From Brachyhypopomus gauderio (lineage: Eukaryota; Chordata; Actinopteri; Gymnotiformes; Hypopomidae): 64,000 bases of DNA. Where the stretch lies: NCBI RefSeq assembly GCF_052324685.1, contig NW_027506872.1, positions 2,838,472-2,902,471 on the forward strand, read 5' to 3'. The notes under the pieces were generated by a model. It ran no database searches and was not told the origin of the DNA. It saw only the letters and a program-made list of their open reading frames with translations. Each line of letters starts with the position of its first letter. Position 1 is the stretch's first letter. The position numbers and the translations under genes were made by a program. Positions 11,701 to 23,916 of the stretch are shown here, one piece after another.

Positions 11701-11856
11701 GCATCCCTCTCACACCGTCTATTTGCTTTGACCATTTCTTTGGCACATCTTTCCTCTTTAGCACCATCCACCTCTGACAAGACCATCCCTAAGCTCAGGA
11801 GAAAGTCGATGCGTACCAGACTGGCAACGGCTTTCTCCAAGATCTGCAGAAAATGA

Positions 11857-12411
11857 GGGAAAACACCTACTTATGTGATATTGCTGGAAGTAGAAAATGT
11901 GTTATTCAATTAAAATGGAAAAAAAAGAAAAACAGACTGCTTGATTGTGACACCTGCATGGCTACACATGACATTAAAGAGTTAGACTTCTTATTATGGT
12001 ACAATTCCCATTTTTATTGTACACAAACTTAAAAGTGAACCCTTTGATAAGCTTCTACAAAACAAGACTCTCAGTAGAAGGCAATATGCATGACTATTGT
12101 TGGCAGATTGGACGGATGATTTCAAGCCCAACAATTGTTAAAATGTCTAAATTCAGTAATAACAGTACTGCACAGCAGCATCCCCACCCCCAAATAGCAA
12201 AATAACTACCAATAATATTCTAGTTGGACCCCATCATCTCATAGAGAGAAATAGGGACTATCGTATCTAAACAAATAAATATAATAATAATGAAACTAAT
12301 TTGTATAATAGTTTGTTAAGCAAGGTCTATGGTAATTTACAAAAAAAGGATATGAAAGGATAATAAAGCCTATATGTACCTGAGATCAATCACATCAGGA
12401 AGGTATTTGCC
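11857..12411 (+). other. Gene A 3' flank
   Basis: The sequence is present in all three copies (26,9xx-27,69x and 60,8xx-61,35x reversed). AT-rich, with several possible poly(A) signals such as AATAAA at about 12362. No separate gene seen. Confidence 0.5.
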
Positions 12412-12625
12412 TGTAACGCTGGCGAGGGAGGCAGGACTCCGAGACGAGCATACATTTCAATGGCTTTTATTTAGCCAAGAAGCTGCACAGTTAGCGCCTC
12501 TGCTGATGTCTCCCGTCAAAAGGAAACCTCTGTGAACTGAATGAAAAAATATTATATACTTAAAAATCTCTTGAATTTATCAAGATAGTAAATTGAACAT
12601 GTACCTTCAACACTAAAACTCCACA
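12412..12625 (-). mobile_element. LTR-like segment (TGTGGAG...GCGTTACA)
   Basis: On the minus strand it runs from TGTGGAGTTTTAGTG to CCTCGCCAGCGTTACA with an AATAAAAGCC signal before a GTCTCGGAGTCC 3' end, which is how fish LTRs commonly close. No target duplication found. Copies at 26960-27132 (shorter by an internal 41 bp) and 60585-60798. Confidence 0.55.
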
Positions 12626-12685
12626 GTGTCGAGGCGTCGTTCCCACGCGTTAATTATCTCGTTCCCAAAAAATGTAAAATTGGAC

Positions 12686-12882
12686 ACGAATTAAGTGTTA
12701 TATTGCGATCGATCGATCGCCAGTGGTTGGCGCCAGAGCGAACTAGTAACTCATTGAATCATAGATATGGATCAGAGGTAAATAACCTAGATATTTTTTT
12801 GGCGTGAGATATCAAATGTGTGGCGTGTGAAGACAAATGCGTGTGTCTCACGCGCAATGCGTGAGAGTTGGTAACCCGGTCA
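12686..12882 (-). repeat. CAGGGTTGCCAACTCTCACGC repeat family, copy 1
   Basis: A ~200-bp interspersed repeat with a TCACGCR-rich first half and a GATCGATCGATCGCCAGTGGTTGGCGCC half. Other copies are at 23917-24132, 45962-46140, 57538-57750 and 60328-60535. Three independent insertion sites are represented; the others are duplication copies. Confidence 0.75.
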
Positions 12883-13808
12883 CTTACCTAATTAATATAT
12901 ACATATTTGACAAATGTTGGGTTTAATATGTTCGTATTTAATGAGCACGTTCCACTTGGAGTCCAGTTTGTAATCCAGCACTTTTGTTTGTAGAAACCCA
13001 CCATCCACGGGATGGCGGAGTGTTAGTCAGGGGGCCAAAACTGACATTGTAACTGATGCAGACATCTCAGGGTACAAGCTGACAACCTATAAAATATTAT
13101 TATTTGACCCCTAGGGATGTAATCTAGTCTGGTTGTCAGCTTGGAAAATGAAATTTTATCCATTTTATGACTATATCTTTAAAAGTGGCAAAAATCTGAA
13201 GTTTTTCCTATGTGTTTTCTTCTCTTCTTAACCCCTGCTGTAGGCTACTCTTGAACATACTTCCAATATAATCCATCTTATGTGCAAATATAACCTTTGA
13301 TAAAATTAATAATAAGCATACCAAAGGGGCCACAGGGGCACTGTTTTGTTACCACATCTGTGCTATGAAGCCTGAAGAAAGAGATTCAATGGAGATCATC
13401 GCAGAAGGTGTTTTCACAAGAATTCATTGATTAGTTTCACTAATTTCTAATTGTCTACAACAACAACAACATCTCACTCATTTTCAATTGTCTACAACAA
13501 CAAACGAGATCTAACCACGAAATATCAGAAAAGGTAGGAGAACCTGTTTTCAGCTAAATTAGCTAAACTAGCTAAACGTCACAGCTAGATAATTAAGGTA
13601 ATGTACCTTGGTAATAACTACATGTTGATGTGTAGTGGTGATATTTATTTCTGCATAATATTCTGTTCTACATTCTGCTATATAAGTGTTGACCACCTTT
13701 TTAACTAGCATAGCATATTACTCAGCACAAATGATCCATATTTTTGTCTCATAAGGAGATACAAGCAGGCTAAAGAAGGGTTTATTCCTTGATTTCCTTG
13801 CTTTTCAG
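12883..13808 (+). other. Gene B upstream region with a paralogous exon-like block (13020-13165)
   Basis: 13020-13165 can be read as TDIVTDADISGYKLTTYKIL. It is a diverged, inverted relative of the block at 24842-25030 (FADMSGYKMRTYYFSQKG). The two blocks flank gene B in opposite orientation, so they could be exons of a shared ancestral gene or subterminal inverted repeats of an old element. The rest (13166-13808) shows no gene; an AG acceptor (CTTTTCAG) precedes gene B at 13808. Confidence 0.5.
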
Positions 13809-14070
13809 ATAAGTAAAAATGGATATAGATGGAGCAGTAAGCTTAGAACCCCCTGAATATCCAATAGCAAGATGTATGAATTGGCAGAAATGTTTTATTT
13901 GTCAAAAAGACCATGGGAAGTACAGCAAAGATAAGCAGCTTAAAAAACCATCTGATGAAGGCCTGAATTGTATCAGAGTCAGAGCAAGTGAAAGAGCAAA
14001 ATACAAAAGATGTGAAATATGCTGATGCTCTGAATCGAATCCAGGCATTCCTAGACACAGAAACAGACAA

Positions 14071-15554
14071 TGTAACGGGGTGTCAAGCCCCGTTTTGTGG
14101 GGGTAGTAGCAGCAACCTCACCTTGGACGACGGGAGAGCGGAAGGATCTGGGTCCCCACCCTCCAGTACAATTAGCCTCAGTGCTTATTTGTTTAAGTAT
14201 GGGTAGCCTGCCCTGTTCTACACTATGGCTTCTAACTTCCCCAATAAATAGATGTAAGGTGAGCCACTGCCTGAAATGGTGAGGTGGGCTTCGGTAGACC
14301 CTGACACGGTGGCGGCCCGAAGGATTGGTGTTAACCACACTGTGAATGGCTACAGGTTTGTTAACCCCCCTTTCCCCCTCCCTAGATCAGGACAGGACAG
14401 GTGAGACGCCCCCACTCCAAGGTAGGTATATCAGTAACACAGTAAATACCCTGTTGGGCATCCAACACATACACACAATATAACTCAAACAGTGACTATA
14501 CTTAAACAACTATAATTTGAACAATTATTAACATAGTTTATTCATTTAAAACATATATAAATCTGGGTGTTCCTCTGGAATTAAATGAAACAAATGACAA
14601 CAACAGCAGTAAATAATCCACAATATTATTTCTGCACTCCCACTCTGGGTGTATTTGGCAGTCCACAGTTTGAGAGAAAGAGTCTACGAACGGTCACGTG
14701 GATCTCAGTCTCTGATCACAGTCTCTGATCACGAGGCAAAATACTCTTTCTTAACGTAGCCTCATAAATAAAATACCCAGGAAAGACAAACAAATACAAA
14801 ATAAATCACTTCCCTTCAACTGAGGAGGCGAACTGCTGAGAGGATGTCGTCTGGATGGCAGGGTACACGGCAACAGTCTGACACGGAGAAACAGTCTCTG
14901 AAGACCAGGAACACGCTGAGTCTCTGTGTGGCGCTTCCCCACTGCAGCCGGACGGCAGACGCGGCCGCAATCCCTCGCGTTGTGCGTGAACACGGCTCCC
15001 ACTCAACCTGCAGCTAACGCCAGCCCAAACGCGCGCACACGGACACGCAGGAAAGTGCACAAAAAACAAACCAGCAGCCTTCCCCCGCGGCAACGCCGTA
15101 TCCTCCGCCACATGCACGTTGCAGAAAAGGGCCTCACGCACTCTTCTTGCTACACAAAGGTGGGCACGTCCGCCATTTCGTGCGCTACGCAACAGCTGAA
15201 TTTTCCCCGAGACCAGTCCTGACTCAATACGCACCGGAGTCTAGTTTAAAGAGCCCTCAGACCTGCTCGTCTCACTCTGAACGCTGGTGCTCACAAATAC
15301 AGACTTTCTCTCGTTTGAAAACACATAAATACTCGTTTGTTCTCTCTATATGGCTGGAGAGCACGCATACACGTTTACTGCTCTTAACCCACCGTTCGCT
15401 TTCGATTTCCTTGACCCGCCCCCAAAGCGATACTGGGACCTCACATTCATCTTCGGACAATACTTTTAACCCTTGCATGCCCCGGTACACACAGTACATT
15501 GTTGGAGATTGCAGAAAAGTAACTAAAGCATCATAAATATTTGTGTACTCCACA
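14071..15554 (-). repeat. Gypsy-1 3' LTR
   Basis: Begins TGTGGAGTACACAAATAT on the minus strand and ends CACCCCGTTACA. Unusually long for Gypsy (1484 bp). The small ORFs in it repeat in the other LTR and are not genes. Confidence 0.95.
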
Positions 15555-15752
15555 TTCCCCCCTGCTAAACCCTGCCATACCAGCGACCATCCTCCAGCAG
15601 GCCTCATCTCTGAAATACAAACAAAACAGATAGATGTGAACAATAGTTACACTTCAGGTGTGGAAGCCATAACTTCAAACATTTTTTTTTTTTTTACATT
15701 CAAACAACAAACTCGTTTTCTTCAACCAAGGATATCGTACATTTAACATCAT

Positions 15753-18700
15753 TTATTTCAAAACATAATCGTTCCTGTACCTCCAAGGAAGCATGCCCCT
15801 GCCCTGCCTGTCTGAGCGCCTCAACGTGCCAACATGGTCACTCCCTGTATCTGACTCATCAGCATCTTCAGATCCCCCTTCTGTCCCTGTATCTGCATCT
15901 ACATCCCCAGCTGAATGGTGTCCCTCTAGTGCTACTCCCTGATCCCTTTCTGCGTAAGTGTCAGGTGTTTGCCTAGTTCCTGGTATGTAAATAACATCGG
16001 CGTGATCTGAATCGGAATGTTCAGAATCCCTATGCTTATGGTCAGGTAGGGTTCTTTTAGTGGGAGACTGGAATGTGCAGTGCCTGAGTTGATCCCTATG
16101 AACGACTTTAGTGGGCCCTCCCTTTTCAGGCTGTATGGTAAACACTGGTGTATCTGTGTGATTTTGCTTCAAGACAATGTATGGCTGTGCTTCCCATTTA
16201 TCCTGTATCTTATTTCTGCCCCTAGGTTTGTGGTTCCTCAGGAGCACCCGGTCACCGGGTCTAACAAGGGCACCATAAGACCTACGATCGTAGGCTCTCT
16301 TTCGCCTTTTAGAGGCTCCCTGTGTGGCCGCTCTTGCAACCTCTACAGCAGTCCTCATCCGCTCATGGTGATCCTTTACCCAGTCATCCAGATTGTCAAT
16401 GTCACTATTTTCTAAATCCTTTCCTCCAAGCACATCCAAGGGCAACCTTGCATCTCTGCCAAACATGAGGTAGAAAGGCGAATAACCCGTGGAGGAATGG
16501 ACATGACTGTTATATGCCATTACTAATTCGGGAAGATGTTCTTTCCAATCCCTCTTCTTTTCCGGAGGCAAGGTCCGTAACATGTCGTGCATCGTCCGGT
16601 TGAATCTCTCGCACTGAGAGTTCCCTTGTGGATGATACGGGCTTGTACGGCTCTTCGCTATACCATAAACGCCACAAATTTCCTTGATTACGCTGGACTC
16701 AAAATTCCGTCCCTGGTCTGAGTGTAATCGAGCAGGGCAGCCATAATGAACAAACCAGTGCTTCAGGAGGGCTTTAGCTGTTGTGTGGGCTGTTTGGTTC
16801 TTGGTTGGTACTGCAATGGTAAATCTGGTGAACATATCTGTGAGCACCAACACATTCTCATAACCACCTTTGGATCTCTCCAGCAGGGTGTAATCCATTG
16901 CAAGCACTTCCAGTGGAACACTGACTTTACTACACGTCATGGGTGCACGAATCCTTGGAAATACGTCCTTCGCCAGTGCACATCTCCTGCACTGTGTGAT
17001 CCAGCTCTGGACGTCCGAAGTCATGGTTGGCCAGTAGTAACTCTGTCTCATCATTTGCAGGGTACTCCTCTCACCGAAGTGCCCGCCATGTTCGTGATGA
17101 CTTTCGTAAACCCTTCTTTGCAATGACTCTGGTACAATCAATTGCCATACATCCTCTCCATCTCTTGGGTGGCATATACAACGAAACAACACCCCTTGGC
17201 GCAGTCTCAACCTGTCAAACTGTCTACACAGTTTCTTCTGTTTCAAGCTCATAGCGCGTTGTTCAGTAGGGCTAGGCTTCTTCTCACTCAGCACAGCACC
17301 ATAGATTAGTTGGATGACAGGGTCTTCTCTTTGCAGTTCTTCGATCTCACTCCAGCTATATCCACAGGCCCCCCTCTTAACTGAAGCTTTAACGGCAGCC
17401 TGTACAGCGGACTCATTCCTCATCCCCTCTGTGGCAGGCCATAAACATGCACGCACTTCCTCTGTCTTAATCTGTATGAAGTCTTTGTCCACATCAGTCA
17501 CTTCAGGCTCTTCTTGGGAAGGAATCCTTGACAGGGCATCGGCGTTGGTGTTTTGTCTCCCTGGTTTATAGTGAACATCAAAATCATACTCTGCCAACTG
17601 AGCTACCCATCTCTGCTCGACAGCCCCCAAATTGGCCGTCCCCAAATATCGTAGTGGATTGTGATCTGTGACGACAGTGAACTTTGTGAACATCAGGTAG
17701 TCCCTGAACTTCTCCGTTATGGCCCACTTAAGTGCTAGCAACTCTAATTTGAATGCACTATAGTTTTTGTCATTCTTTTCTGACCCCCGTAGGCCCCGGC
17801 TTGCGTAGGCTATTACCCGCTCTGTCCCCCCCTGCTTTTGGCTAAGCACAGCCCCTATGCCCTGTAGACTCCCATCAGTGGTAAGTGTGAAAGGTAGTGT
17901 TAAGTCTGGGTAGGCAAGCACTGGTGGAGACATTAGGCACTGCTTGAGACTATCAAATGCTCTCTGGCATTCCCCACTCCAGGTGATTGGTCCAGGAGCT
18001 CTCTCCCTGGCCTTCACTCCTCCCAACAAGTCATACAATGGCCTGGCTAAATGTGAAAAATTGGGTACGAAGCGTCTATAATAGCCCCTGAACCCTAGCA
18101 CCTGTCTCACTTCCTTCACTGTCCTTGGAGTAGGCCATGTGTGCAGGGCCCTGACCTTTTCATCATCTACTTGGACTCCTTCGGCAGAAATCACATGCCC
18201 CAGGAACTTCACTTCTGAGCGGAAGAGGAAGCACTTGCTAGGTTTCAGCTTCAACCCATGGTGCCTTAGACGAGTGAGTACAAGTTCTAGTCGCTCACAG
18301 TGACTTTCAAAGTCCTTTGAAAAAATGATGATGTCATCAAGGTACACCAGCAATGTGTCAAAAGCAAGGTCACCCAGCACCACCCCCATAAGTCGTTGGA
18401 AAGTGGCTGGGGCATTGCAGAGGCCAAACGGCATACGACACCACTCAAAGAGCCCAAATGGTGTTGTAACAGCAGTCTTCTCTCTGTCTTCCTCACAAAC
18501 TGCCACCTGGAAATATCCTGCTGTCAGATCCAGCGTCGAGAACAGCTGAGCATTTCCTAGGGCGTCGAGTGACTCCTCCACTCGTGGAAGGGGGTATGCG
18601 TCTTTACATGTGACCAAATTCAGCCTTCTATAATCACAACAGAATCGTACTGTCCCGTCCTTTTTGACAACTATAACTGCGGGGGATGCCCATGGACTGG

Positions 18701-20969
18701 AACTCTCTCTCAGGACCCCCTGGTCAACAAGGCTTTGCACATGTTTCTTAAATTCCTGGAACACGTGAGGTGGGACCCGCCGGTGCCTCTGTTTAACGGG
18801 TGGGGCATCACCTGTGGGAATACTATGCGTCACAGCCGTAGTATAACCGTAGTCGTGGTCACCTTTCGAGAACACATCCTTGTACTTCTCAAGCAAGTTT
18901 AAAAGTTCCTTATACTGCAATGGAGTAAGGGCATCGGAGTTCACCTGGACTGGAATAGGCATGTGATTTGCATCACACTCCTGGGGGTGACTGTCACCCT
19001 GTTCAACCACCTTTACATGTACAGCCCCGTTGCTCTCCTCAAGCTCCACCATTCGTCTTGGTAGCACCTCCTGTGGTTTATGTACTGATGCCACCATGGC
19101 CCTGGGTTTTAATCTTATGGGCCTCTCACTCGAGTTCAACACTCTCACAGGCACTCTGCCCCCTTCTGTCTTGGCTAACACGTTTGCGACCATAAGCCCC
19201 TTCGGAATACCTGCTCTAGGTGTAGGCTCCACCAATACTTGGCACTTTACCTTGGGTGGCACTCTGCAGCGGCCTTCTAGTACCTTCTCACTAAAGGGTG
19301 GAATAGTAACTGCACCTCTTCCAGCCACTCTAACAAAGCCAATCTTGCCACCAGGGCCAATAATCTGCGATTCTTTCTCAACTCTGGCGAGCACATGTCG
19401 TACACTCGCCTCCCCCGTGTGTCGGCTGTGCTTATCCATCGGCTTTAATCCACCTCCTGTAATGAAAAGGTCTCGAAGTCCACTTATCACATTCATTCCA
19501 ATGATGCCAGAGAGCCCCTTCATGTCTGCTACATCTGGACTGGTGTCTGTTAGCACAAACACACACTTCCCATAAAGCGTCCTCCCCATGCACTCAATGT
19601 CTGCCTCCAGGCATCCAAGAACAGGTATGTCTAACCCATTTGCGGCGGTAAGCTTTACCCAGCTAGCTGATGACAGCATCAGTTCCTCTCCTTCAAAATA
19701 TCGTTTGAAGTGAGACTCTGTTATTGTAGTAACCTCTGATCCAGTGTCTAAGAGGCAGTTTGTCTTCACACCAGCTATCTTAACTTCAATGGTTAAGCAG
19801 TCCCCAAATGCATTTTCTCTAAGCGTGCTAGGCACTTTCTGTGAGACTGTCTTACCTGTCCTACTCCAGACTACTGAAGAGTCTTGACTGTTCTGTCTAA
19901 CTTGCGGGCTCCTGACCGCAGCTTCACCTGTTGCTCCCCCCTGTTTAGGTTGGGCAGCATGATTTTTTACTTCTTCGCTACGGGGGCAGTAACGACTGGT
20001 ATGGCCTGGCTCTCTGCATGTATAGCAAACATACCTTCCTTCGCTATCTTTCAGAGGCAGCTTCCTTGGCCTCTTTTGCTGAAGCTTTGCTTTCTCTTGG
20101 CTGTGAACAACTTCGTACAACTCTTCCTGACGTGCAGCTATCTTTTCTATAGCCTCATGTAGCATCTCAAGAGTTAGTGTTGGGGAAGCACCTGCAGTTG
20201 CAGCAGCAGCATTCACAACGCCTCTAGAACGGGAGCTACTCCTTGTGCCACTTGATGCTGGCACCTCCTCCTCCTCAGACCAGGTAATAGCGGCTTGCAT
20301 CAGTTGGGCAAAAGTTAAATCTTCCTCGTCCTTTACCCTCCTTTTCATCTCACGCCTCAATAAGTCATCCCTTAAGCCCAGTACCAGTTGTTCTTTGAGC
20401 ACAGCATCAGCATCAGGTACACGCTTGGAATCCCTACTGAGGACTCGACTAAGCTTCTCTTGCAGATCGTATGCGTAAGAGCGGATAGTCTCACCAGGCA
20501 TCTGTATCCGATCATAGAACTCCTTCAGTCTTGTGCCTATAGGCACCTTGTCCCCATAAGCTCTCAAAAGGGTGGAGAATATTTCATCAACACTCTCCTC
20601 CTCTCCTTTCAGCATAAACTTCACTGTCATTTTGGCTTCATCCTTTAATTGCTGCCTGACTAGTTCAATACAATCCTCATCTGTAACCTTCATGACTTTA
20701 AATGCAGACTTCATCGCTGCCACCCATTCCTCAATGCTCATGTCACCTGGCTTTGTCAAGCTCCCACTAAACTCTGGCAGCTTGCGATCCCGAGGGATAT
20801 ACACAGCAGTTGGACTCCTCTGGGCAGCAGCTTGCTGATCTATAACAGCCTTGGCCAGGGAGAGTGCCTCTCTCTGCTCCTCTCTAGCTTGCTGCAAAGC
20901 TCCAGACTGCTCAGCCAGCCTTCGCTGCATCTCCTCAAACTCTCTCTTTAACTGTTCAAGCTCAGCCAT
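15753..20969 (-). CDS. Gypsy-1 Gag-Pol polyprotein, 1738 aa, intact
   Basis: One uninterrupted frame. Residues 1-45 form a coiled coil, followed by a retrotransposon gag domain (about 60-230). A CCHC knuckle ([14 protein letters not shown]) is at 315-328. The aspartic protease is at about 390-500 (active site LLDTG at 406-410), and reverse transcriptase at about 690-880 with the catalytic YLDD at 876-879. RNase H follows ([13 protein letters not shown]). The integrase has an H2C2 finger (HHEHGGH...CRRC) and a DDE core ([29 protein letters not shown]). I see no chromodomain at the acidic C-terminus. Gag and Pol share a single frame with no stop or shift between them. All catalytic residues I can check are present, so the element may be autonomous. 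Confidence 0.97.
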   Translation of the reverse strand: MAELEQLKREFEEMQRRLAEQSGALQQAREEQREALSLAKAVIDQQAAAQRSPTAVYIPRDRKLPEFSGSLTKPGDMSIEEWVAAMKSAFKVMKVTDEDCIELVRQQLKDEAKMTVKFMLKGEEESVDEIFSTLLRAYGDKVPIGTRLKEFYDRIQMPGETIRSYAYDLQEKLSRVLSRDSKRVPDADAVLKEQLVLGLRDDLLRREMKRRVKDEEDLTFAQLMQAAITWSEEEEVPASSGTRSSSRSRGVVNAAAATAGASPTLTLEMLHEAIEKIAARQEELYEVVHSQEKAKLQQKRPRKLPLKDSEGRYVCYTCREPGHTSRYCPRSEEVKNHAAQPKQGGATGEAAVRSPQVRQNSQDSSVVWSRTGKTVSQKVPSTLRENAFGDCLTIEVKIAGVKTNCLLDTGSEVTTITESHFKRYFEGEELMLSSASWVKLTAANGLDIPVLGCLEADIECMGRTLYGKCVFVLTDTSPDVADMKGLSGIIGMNVISGLRDLFITGGGLKPMDKHSRHTGEASVRHVLARVEKESQIIGPGGKIGFVRVAGRGAVTIPPFSEKVLEGRCRVPPKVKCQVLVEPTPRAGIPKGLMVANVLAKTEGGRVPVRVLNSSERPIRLKPRAMVASVHKPQEVLPRRMVELEESNGAVHVKVVEQGDSHPQECDANHMPIPVQVNSDALTPLQYKELLNLLEKYKDVFSKGDHDYGYTTAVTHSIPTGDAPPVKQRHRRVPPHVFQEFKKHVQSLVDQGVLRESSSPWASPAVIVVKKDGTVRFCCDYRRLNLVTCKDAYPLPRVEESLDALGNAQLFSTLDLTAGYFQVAVCEEDREKTAVTTPFGLFEWCRMPFGLCNAPATFQRLMGVVLGDLAFDTLLVYLDDIIIFSKDFESHCERLELVLTRLRHHGLKLKPSKCFLFRSEVKFLGHVISAEGVQVDDEKVRALHTWPTPRTVKEVRQVLGFRGYYRRFVPNFSHLARPLYDLLGGVKARERAPGPITWSGECQRAFDSLKQCLMSPPVLAYPDLTLPFTLTTDGSLQGIGAVLSQKQGGTERVIAYASRGLRGSEKNDKNYSAFKLELLALKWAITEKFRDYLMFTKFTVVTDHNPLRYLGTANLGAVEQRWVAQLAEYDFDVHYKPGRQNTNADALSRIPSQEEPEVTDVDKDFIQIKTEEVRACLWPATEGMRNESAVQAAVKASVKRGACGYSWSEIEELQREDPVIQLIYGAVLSEKKPSPTEQRAMSLKQKKLCRQFDRLRLRQGVLFRCICHPRDGEDVWQLIVPESLQRRVYESHHEHGGHFGERSTLQMMRQSYYWPTMTSDVQSWITQCRRCALAKDVFPRIRAPMTCSKVSVPLEVLAMDYTLLERSKGGYENVLVLTDMFTRFTIAVPTKNQTAHTTAKALLKHWFVHYGCPARLHSDQGRNFESSVIKEICGVYGIAKSRTSPYHPQGNSQCERFNRTMHDMLRTLPPEKKRDWKEHLPELVMAYNSHVHSSTGYSPFYLMFGRDARLPLDVLGGKDLENSDIDNLDDWVKDHHERMRTAVEVARAATQGASKRRKRAYDRRSYGALVRPGDRVLLRNHKPRGRNKIQDKWEAQPYIVLKQNHTDTPVFTIQPEKGGPTKVVHRDQLRHCTFQSPTKRTLPDHKHRDSEHSDSDHADVIYIPGTRQTPDTYAERDQGVALEGHHSAGDVDADTGTEGGSEDADESDTGSDHVGTLRRSDRQGRGMLPWRYRNDYVLK

Positions 20970-21033
20970 CTTAAGATTGACAGATCTGTAACCAACAGCT
21001 GCAGCCTACTTGAAATGCACCTACTGACTATCC

Positions 21034-21049
21034 TGTTCGTGACGCCAAT
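21034..21049 (-). other. Gypsy-1 primer-binding site
   Basis: TGGCGTCACGAACAGG on the minus strand lies 2 nt after the 5' LTR end (CGTTACA). Its complement ends in CCA and contains GTTCG, as a tRNA 3' end with T-loop would. Confidence 0.7.
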
Positions 21050-22533
21050 TGTAACGGGGTGTCAAGCCCCGTTTTGTGGGGGTAGTAGCAGCAACCTCAC
21101 CTTGGACGACGGGAGAGCGGAAGGATCTGGGTCCCCACCCTCCAGTACAATTAGCCTCAGTGCTTATTTGTTTAAGTATGGGTAGCCTGCCCTGTTCTAC
21201 ACTATGGCTTCTAACTTCCCCAATAAATAGATGTAAGGTGAGCCACTGCCTGAAATGGTGAGGTGGGCTTCGGTAGACCCTGACACGGTGGCGGCCCGAA
21301 GGATTGGTGTTAACCACACTGTGAATGGCTACAGGTTTGTTAACCCCCCTTTCCCCCTCCCTAGATCAGGACAGGACAGGTGAGACGCCCCCACTCCAAG
21401 GTAGGTATATCAGTAACACAGTAAATACCCTGTTGGGCATCCAACACATACACACAATATAACTCAAACAGTGACTATACTTAAACAACTATAATTTGAA
21501 CAATTATTAACATAGTTTATTCATTTAAAACATATATAAATCTGGGTGTTCCTCTGGAATTAAATGAAACAAATGACAACAACAGCAGTAAATAATCCAC
21601 AATATTATTTCTGCACTCCCACTCTGGGTGTATTTGGCAGTCCACAGTTTGAGAGAAAGAGTCTACGAACGGTCACGTGGATCTCAGTCTCTGATCACAG
21701 TCTCTGATCACGAGGCAAAATACTCTTTCTTAACGTAGCCTCATAAATAAAATACCCAGGAAAGACAAACAAATACAAAATAAATCACTTCCCTTCAACT
21801 GAGGAGGCGAACTGCTGAGAGGATGTCGTCTGGATGGCAGGGTACACGGCAACAGTCTGACACGGAGAAACAGTCTCTGAAGACCAGGAACACGCTGAGT
21901 CTCTGTGTGGCGCTTCCCCACTGCAGCCGGACGGCAGACGCGGCCGCAATCCCTCGCGTTGTGCGTGAACACGGCTCCCACTCAACCTGCAGCTAACGCC
22001 AGCCCAAACGCGCGCACACGGACACGCAGGAAAGTGCACAAAAAACAAACCAGCAGCCTTCCCCCGCGGCAACGCCGTATCCTCCGCCACATGCACGTTG
22101 CAGAAAAGGGCCTCACGCACTCTTCTTGCTACACAAAGGTGGGCACGTCCGCCATTTCGTGCGCTACGCAACAGCTGAATTTTCCCCGAGACCAGTCCTG
22201 ACTCAATACGCACCGGAGTCTAGTTTAAAGAGCCCTCAGACCTGCTCGTCTCACTCTGAACGCTGGTGCTCACAAATACAGACTTTCTCTCGTTTGAAAA
22301 CACATAAATACTCGTTTGTTCTCTCTATATGGCTGGAGAGCACGCATACACGTTTACTGCTCTTAACCCACCGTTCGCTTTCGATTTCCTTGACCCGCCC
22401 CCAAAGCGATACTGGGACCTCACATTCATCTTCGGACAATACTTTTAACCCTTGCATGCCCCGGTACACACAGTACATTGTTGGAGATTGCAGAAAAGTA
22501 ACTAAAGCATCATAAATATTTGTGTACTCCACA
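21050..22533 (-). repeat. Gypsy-1 5' LTR
   Basis: Same 1484-bp sequence as 14071-15554. It contains the promoter by position, though I do not see a clear TATA box. Confidence 0.95.
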
Positions 22534-23916
22534 ACAAGATCAAGTGGCACAAAACATGTTATGCTGCTTTTACCAATGTCACTTACATTTCTCGCCTTAA
22601 AGAAGAGTTTTGAAAAAGCTAGTGCATCACAGGAACCTATGAGCACCCTCTGCCCCCGCTCCACTAGACAATCAGTATCTCCAGTCACTTGGGAAAAATG
22701 TATCTTTTGTCAAAAAGATAGCAGAGACAAACTTTGCAACATCCAAGTCTTGAGTACATCTGAAAAGATTCTTAACCTAGCTCAGCAAGACACAGAATTA
22801 CGACCAAGGCTTGCAGGAGTCAATGACTTGATTGCAGCAGAGGGCAAGTGCCATCTTATCTGCTACAGGGCATTCTTAAGGAAGTACCAGAGTACACCAT
22901 CAGGAGGAAATGATCCATATTCCATTTGTTTACATAATGTAGCAAATGAGCTTAGAGCAGGACTTACCAGAGGTCAAATATACTCATGCAACAGTGAAGG
23001 GGTTTCAGCGGCTCATCGTTCAGTGCAGAGACACAGATGTTCTGGTGTTGCTGCTTGCCTTTGCACAACATTTGAGTCCTGAGGTTTGGATGAAGGCAGG
23101 AACAGCCAAGAAACCCTGCTTCATCAAAGTGCATGAAATCAAATTACCACATGTCACCAACCAATATAATATAACCAATGGTTTATTGGCATTTCATGCC
23201 ATCACCGGATGTGATACAACTAGCCAGTTCACTGGTATAGGAAAAAGGACTGCATGTAAAGTGTTCCAGCAGTATCCTCATCTTCTTCAAAACTTTGGTG
23301 AGGAAGAAATGCCAAGTCAAGACACTCTACGCATGGCAGAACAATTTGTATGTAAATTGTATGACCCAAAATCAAGCAGTGAATCAATTCATGAGGTTCA
23401 ATGTGCCCTGATTCGGAAGGTGAAAGCCAATGTGGATACTTTAGCTCCAACAAAGGATGCCTTGTCTCTGCACCTCATGAGGGCACACTATCAAACAAAG
23501 ATTTGGAAACAATCACTAGTGTCTCATCCACAGCTTCCCTCACCAACTAGTTGTGGTTGGCATATGAAGGATGGTGTGCTGGTACCAAAGCTTTTAACCA
23601 AAGAACCATTACAGGCAAGATCTTTGGAGCTGACGACCTGTGGGTGCAAGGAGAGTGGAACTCAGTGCAGCACTAGGCAGTGCCGATGTGGAAGAGGTGG
23701 GATGTTTTGCTGTGGGGCATGTGGTTGTGGTTCAGCAGCTTGGTGCAAGAATACTCAGGTAACCACATCACATTATCATATGTATCATATTATGTTCACA
23801 AATAATAATTTTCCTGTTCGTGTGATGCTTCTTAACAAAATTAAACCACAAACTCTTCTGTTAAATCCCTGTTCAGGACTTTGACTGAAAATGTGGACAT
23901 GGTGGCGAACGTAAAA

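Larger units (their letters stand above)
5405..11856 (+). pseudogene. Gene A copy 1: unknown 9-exon gene, frameshifted in exon 7
   Basis: Exon coding parts are 5512-5520, 8740-8848, 9014-9131, 9225-9261, 9505-9758, 9949-10159, 10334-11322, 11468-11531 and 11762-11856. Every junction has GT/AG and the codon phases match (0,1,2,0,2,0,0,1). The start is the double ATG at 5512 behind the TATA box. Exon 7 has a leucine-rich, probably helical body (ALSDFIILDSFEAIGEKV); the C-terminus is basic (KLRRKSMRTRLATAFSKICRK). A KK-x2-SRWF motif occurs near both the N- and C-terminus. I do not recognise the family. Around 11221-11240 a small rearrangement removes 1 nt relative to the two other copies (exon 7 is 989 nt instead of 990), so the last ~90 residues are lost. 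Intron 1 holds a hAT. The frameshift makes loss of function likely. Confidence 0.7.
594..12629 (+). repeat. Arm L of a large inverted duplication (partner 26956-40011)
   Basis: Read against the reverse complement of 26956-40011, this stretch is collinear and nearly identical for about 8-9 kb of shared sequence, including all nine gene A exons and their introns. Differences are mostly insertions: the solo LTR (733-1197), Harbinger (1353-2855) and hAT (5840-7471) are only here, and Gypsy-2 is only in the partner. Homology starts at CAACTCTGCCC (594) and stops next to the LTR-like end at 12625. Segmental duplication is the simplest reading. Confidence 0.9.
14071..22533 (-). mobile_element. Gypsy-1: full-length LTR retrotransposon, 8463 bp
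   Basis: Two 1484-bp LTRs (14071-15554 and 21050-22533) look identical where I compared them. The target ACAA is duplicated at 14067-14070 and 22534-22537, and arm T has the empty site (TTGT, 59127-59130). On the minus strand the 5' LTR is followed after two bases by a primer-binding site TGGCGTCACGAACAGG, and the 3' LTR is preceded by the polypurine tract AGCAGGGGGGAA. With one long open Gag-Pol frame it looks recently active. It disrupts gene B. Confidence 0.97.
13809..23758 (+). pseudogene. Gene B copy 1: FEN/PIN-like nuclease with CXC cluster, interrupted by Gypsy-1
   Basis: Coding pieces lie at 13819-14070 and 22538-23758, split by a retrotransposon at 14071-22533. Order of motifs: Cys-pair segments (WQKCFICQKD, later WEKCIFCQKD) with HKTCY and HLICY motifs; then an acidic RDTDVLVLLL strand; then FHAITGCDTTSQFTGIGKRT, which matches the GCD...GIGxxTA helix-hairpin-helix of FEN1/XPG nucleases; then a C-rich tail (TCGCKES...CSTRQCRC...CCGACGCG) like a tesmin/TSO1 CXC domain. 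The family (uncharacterised CXC proteins) is multicopy in fish and cnidarians as I recall. The middle region between the N-terminal fingers and the nuclease core appears deleted, and frameshifts occur near 14000 and 22600, most shared with the copy at 57909. Nuclease function is inference. Confidence 0.55.

Noticed and set aside
14751-15643. Several 80-140 codon ORFs in the Gypsy-1 LTRs
   Set aside because: They occur twice only because the LTRs are duplicated, on both strands and overlapping; no coding character.
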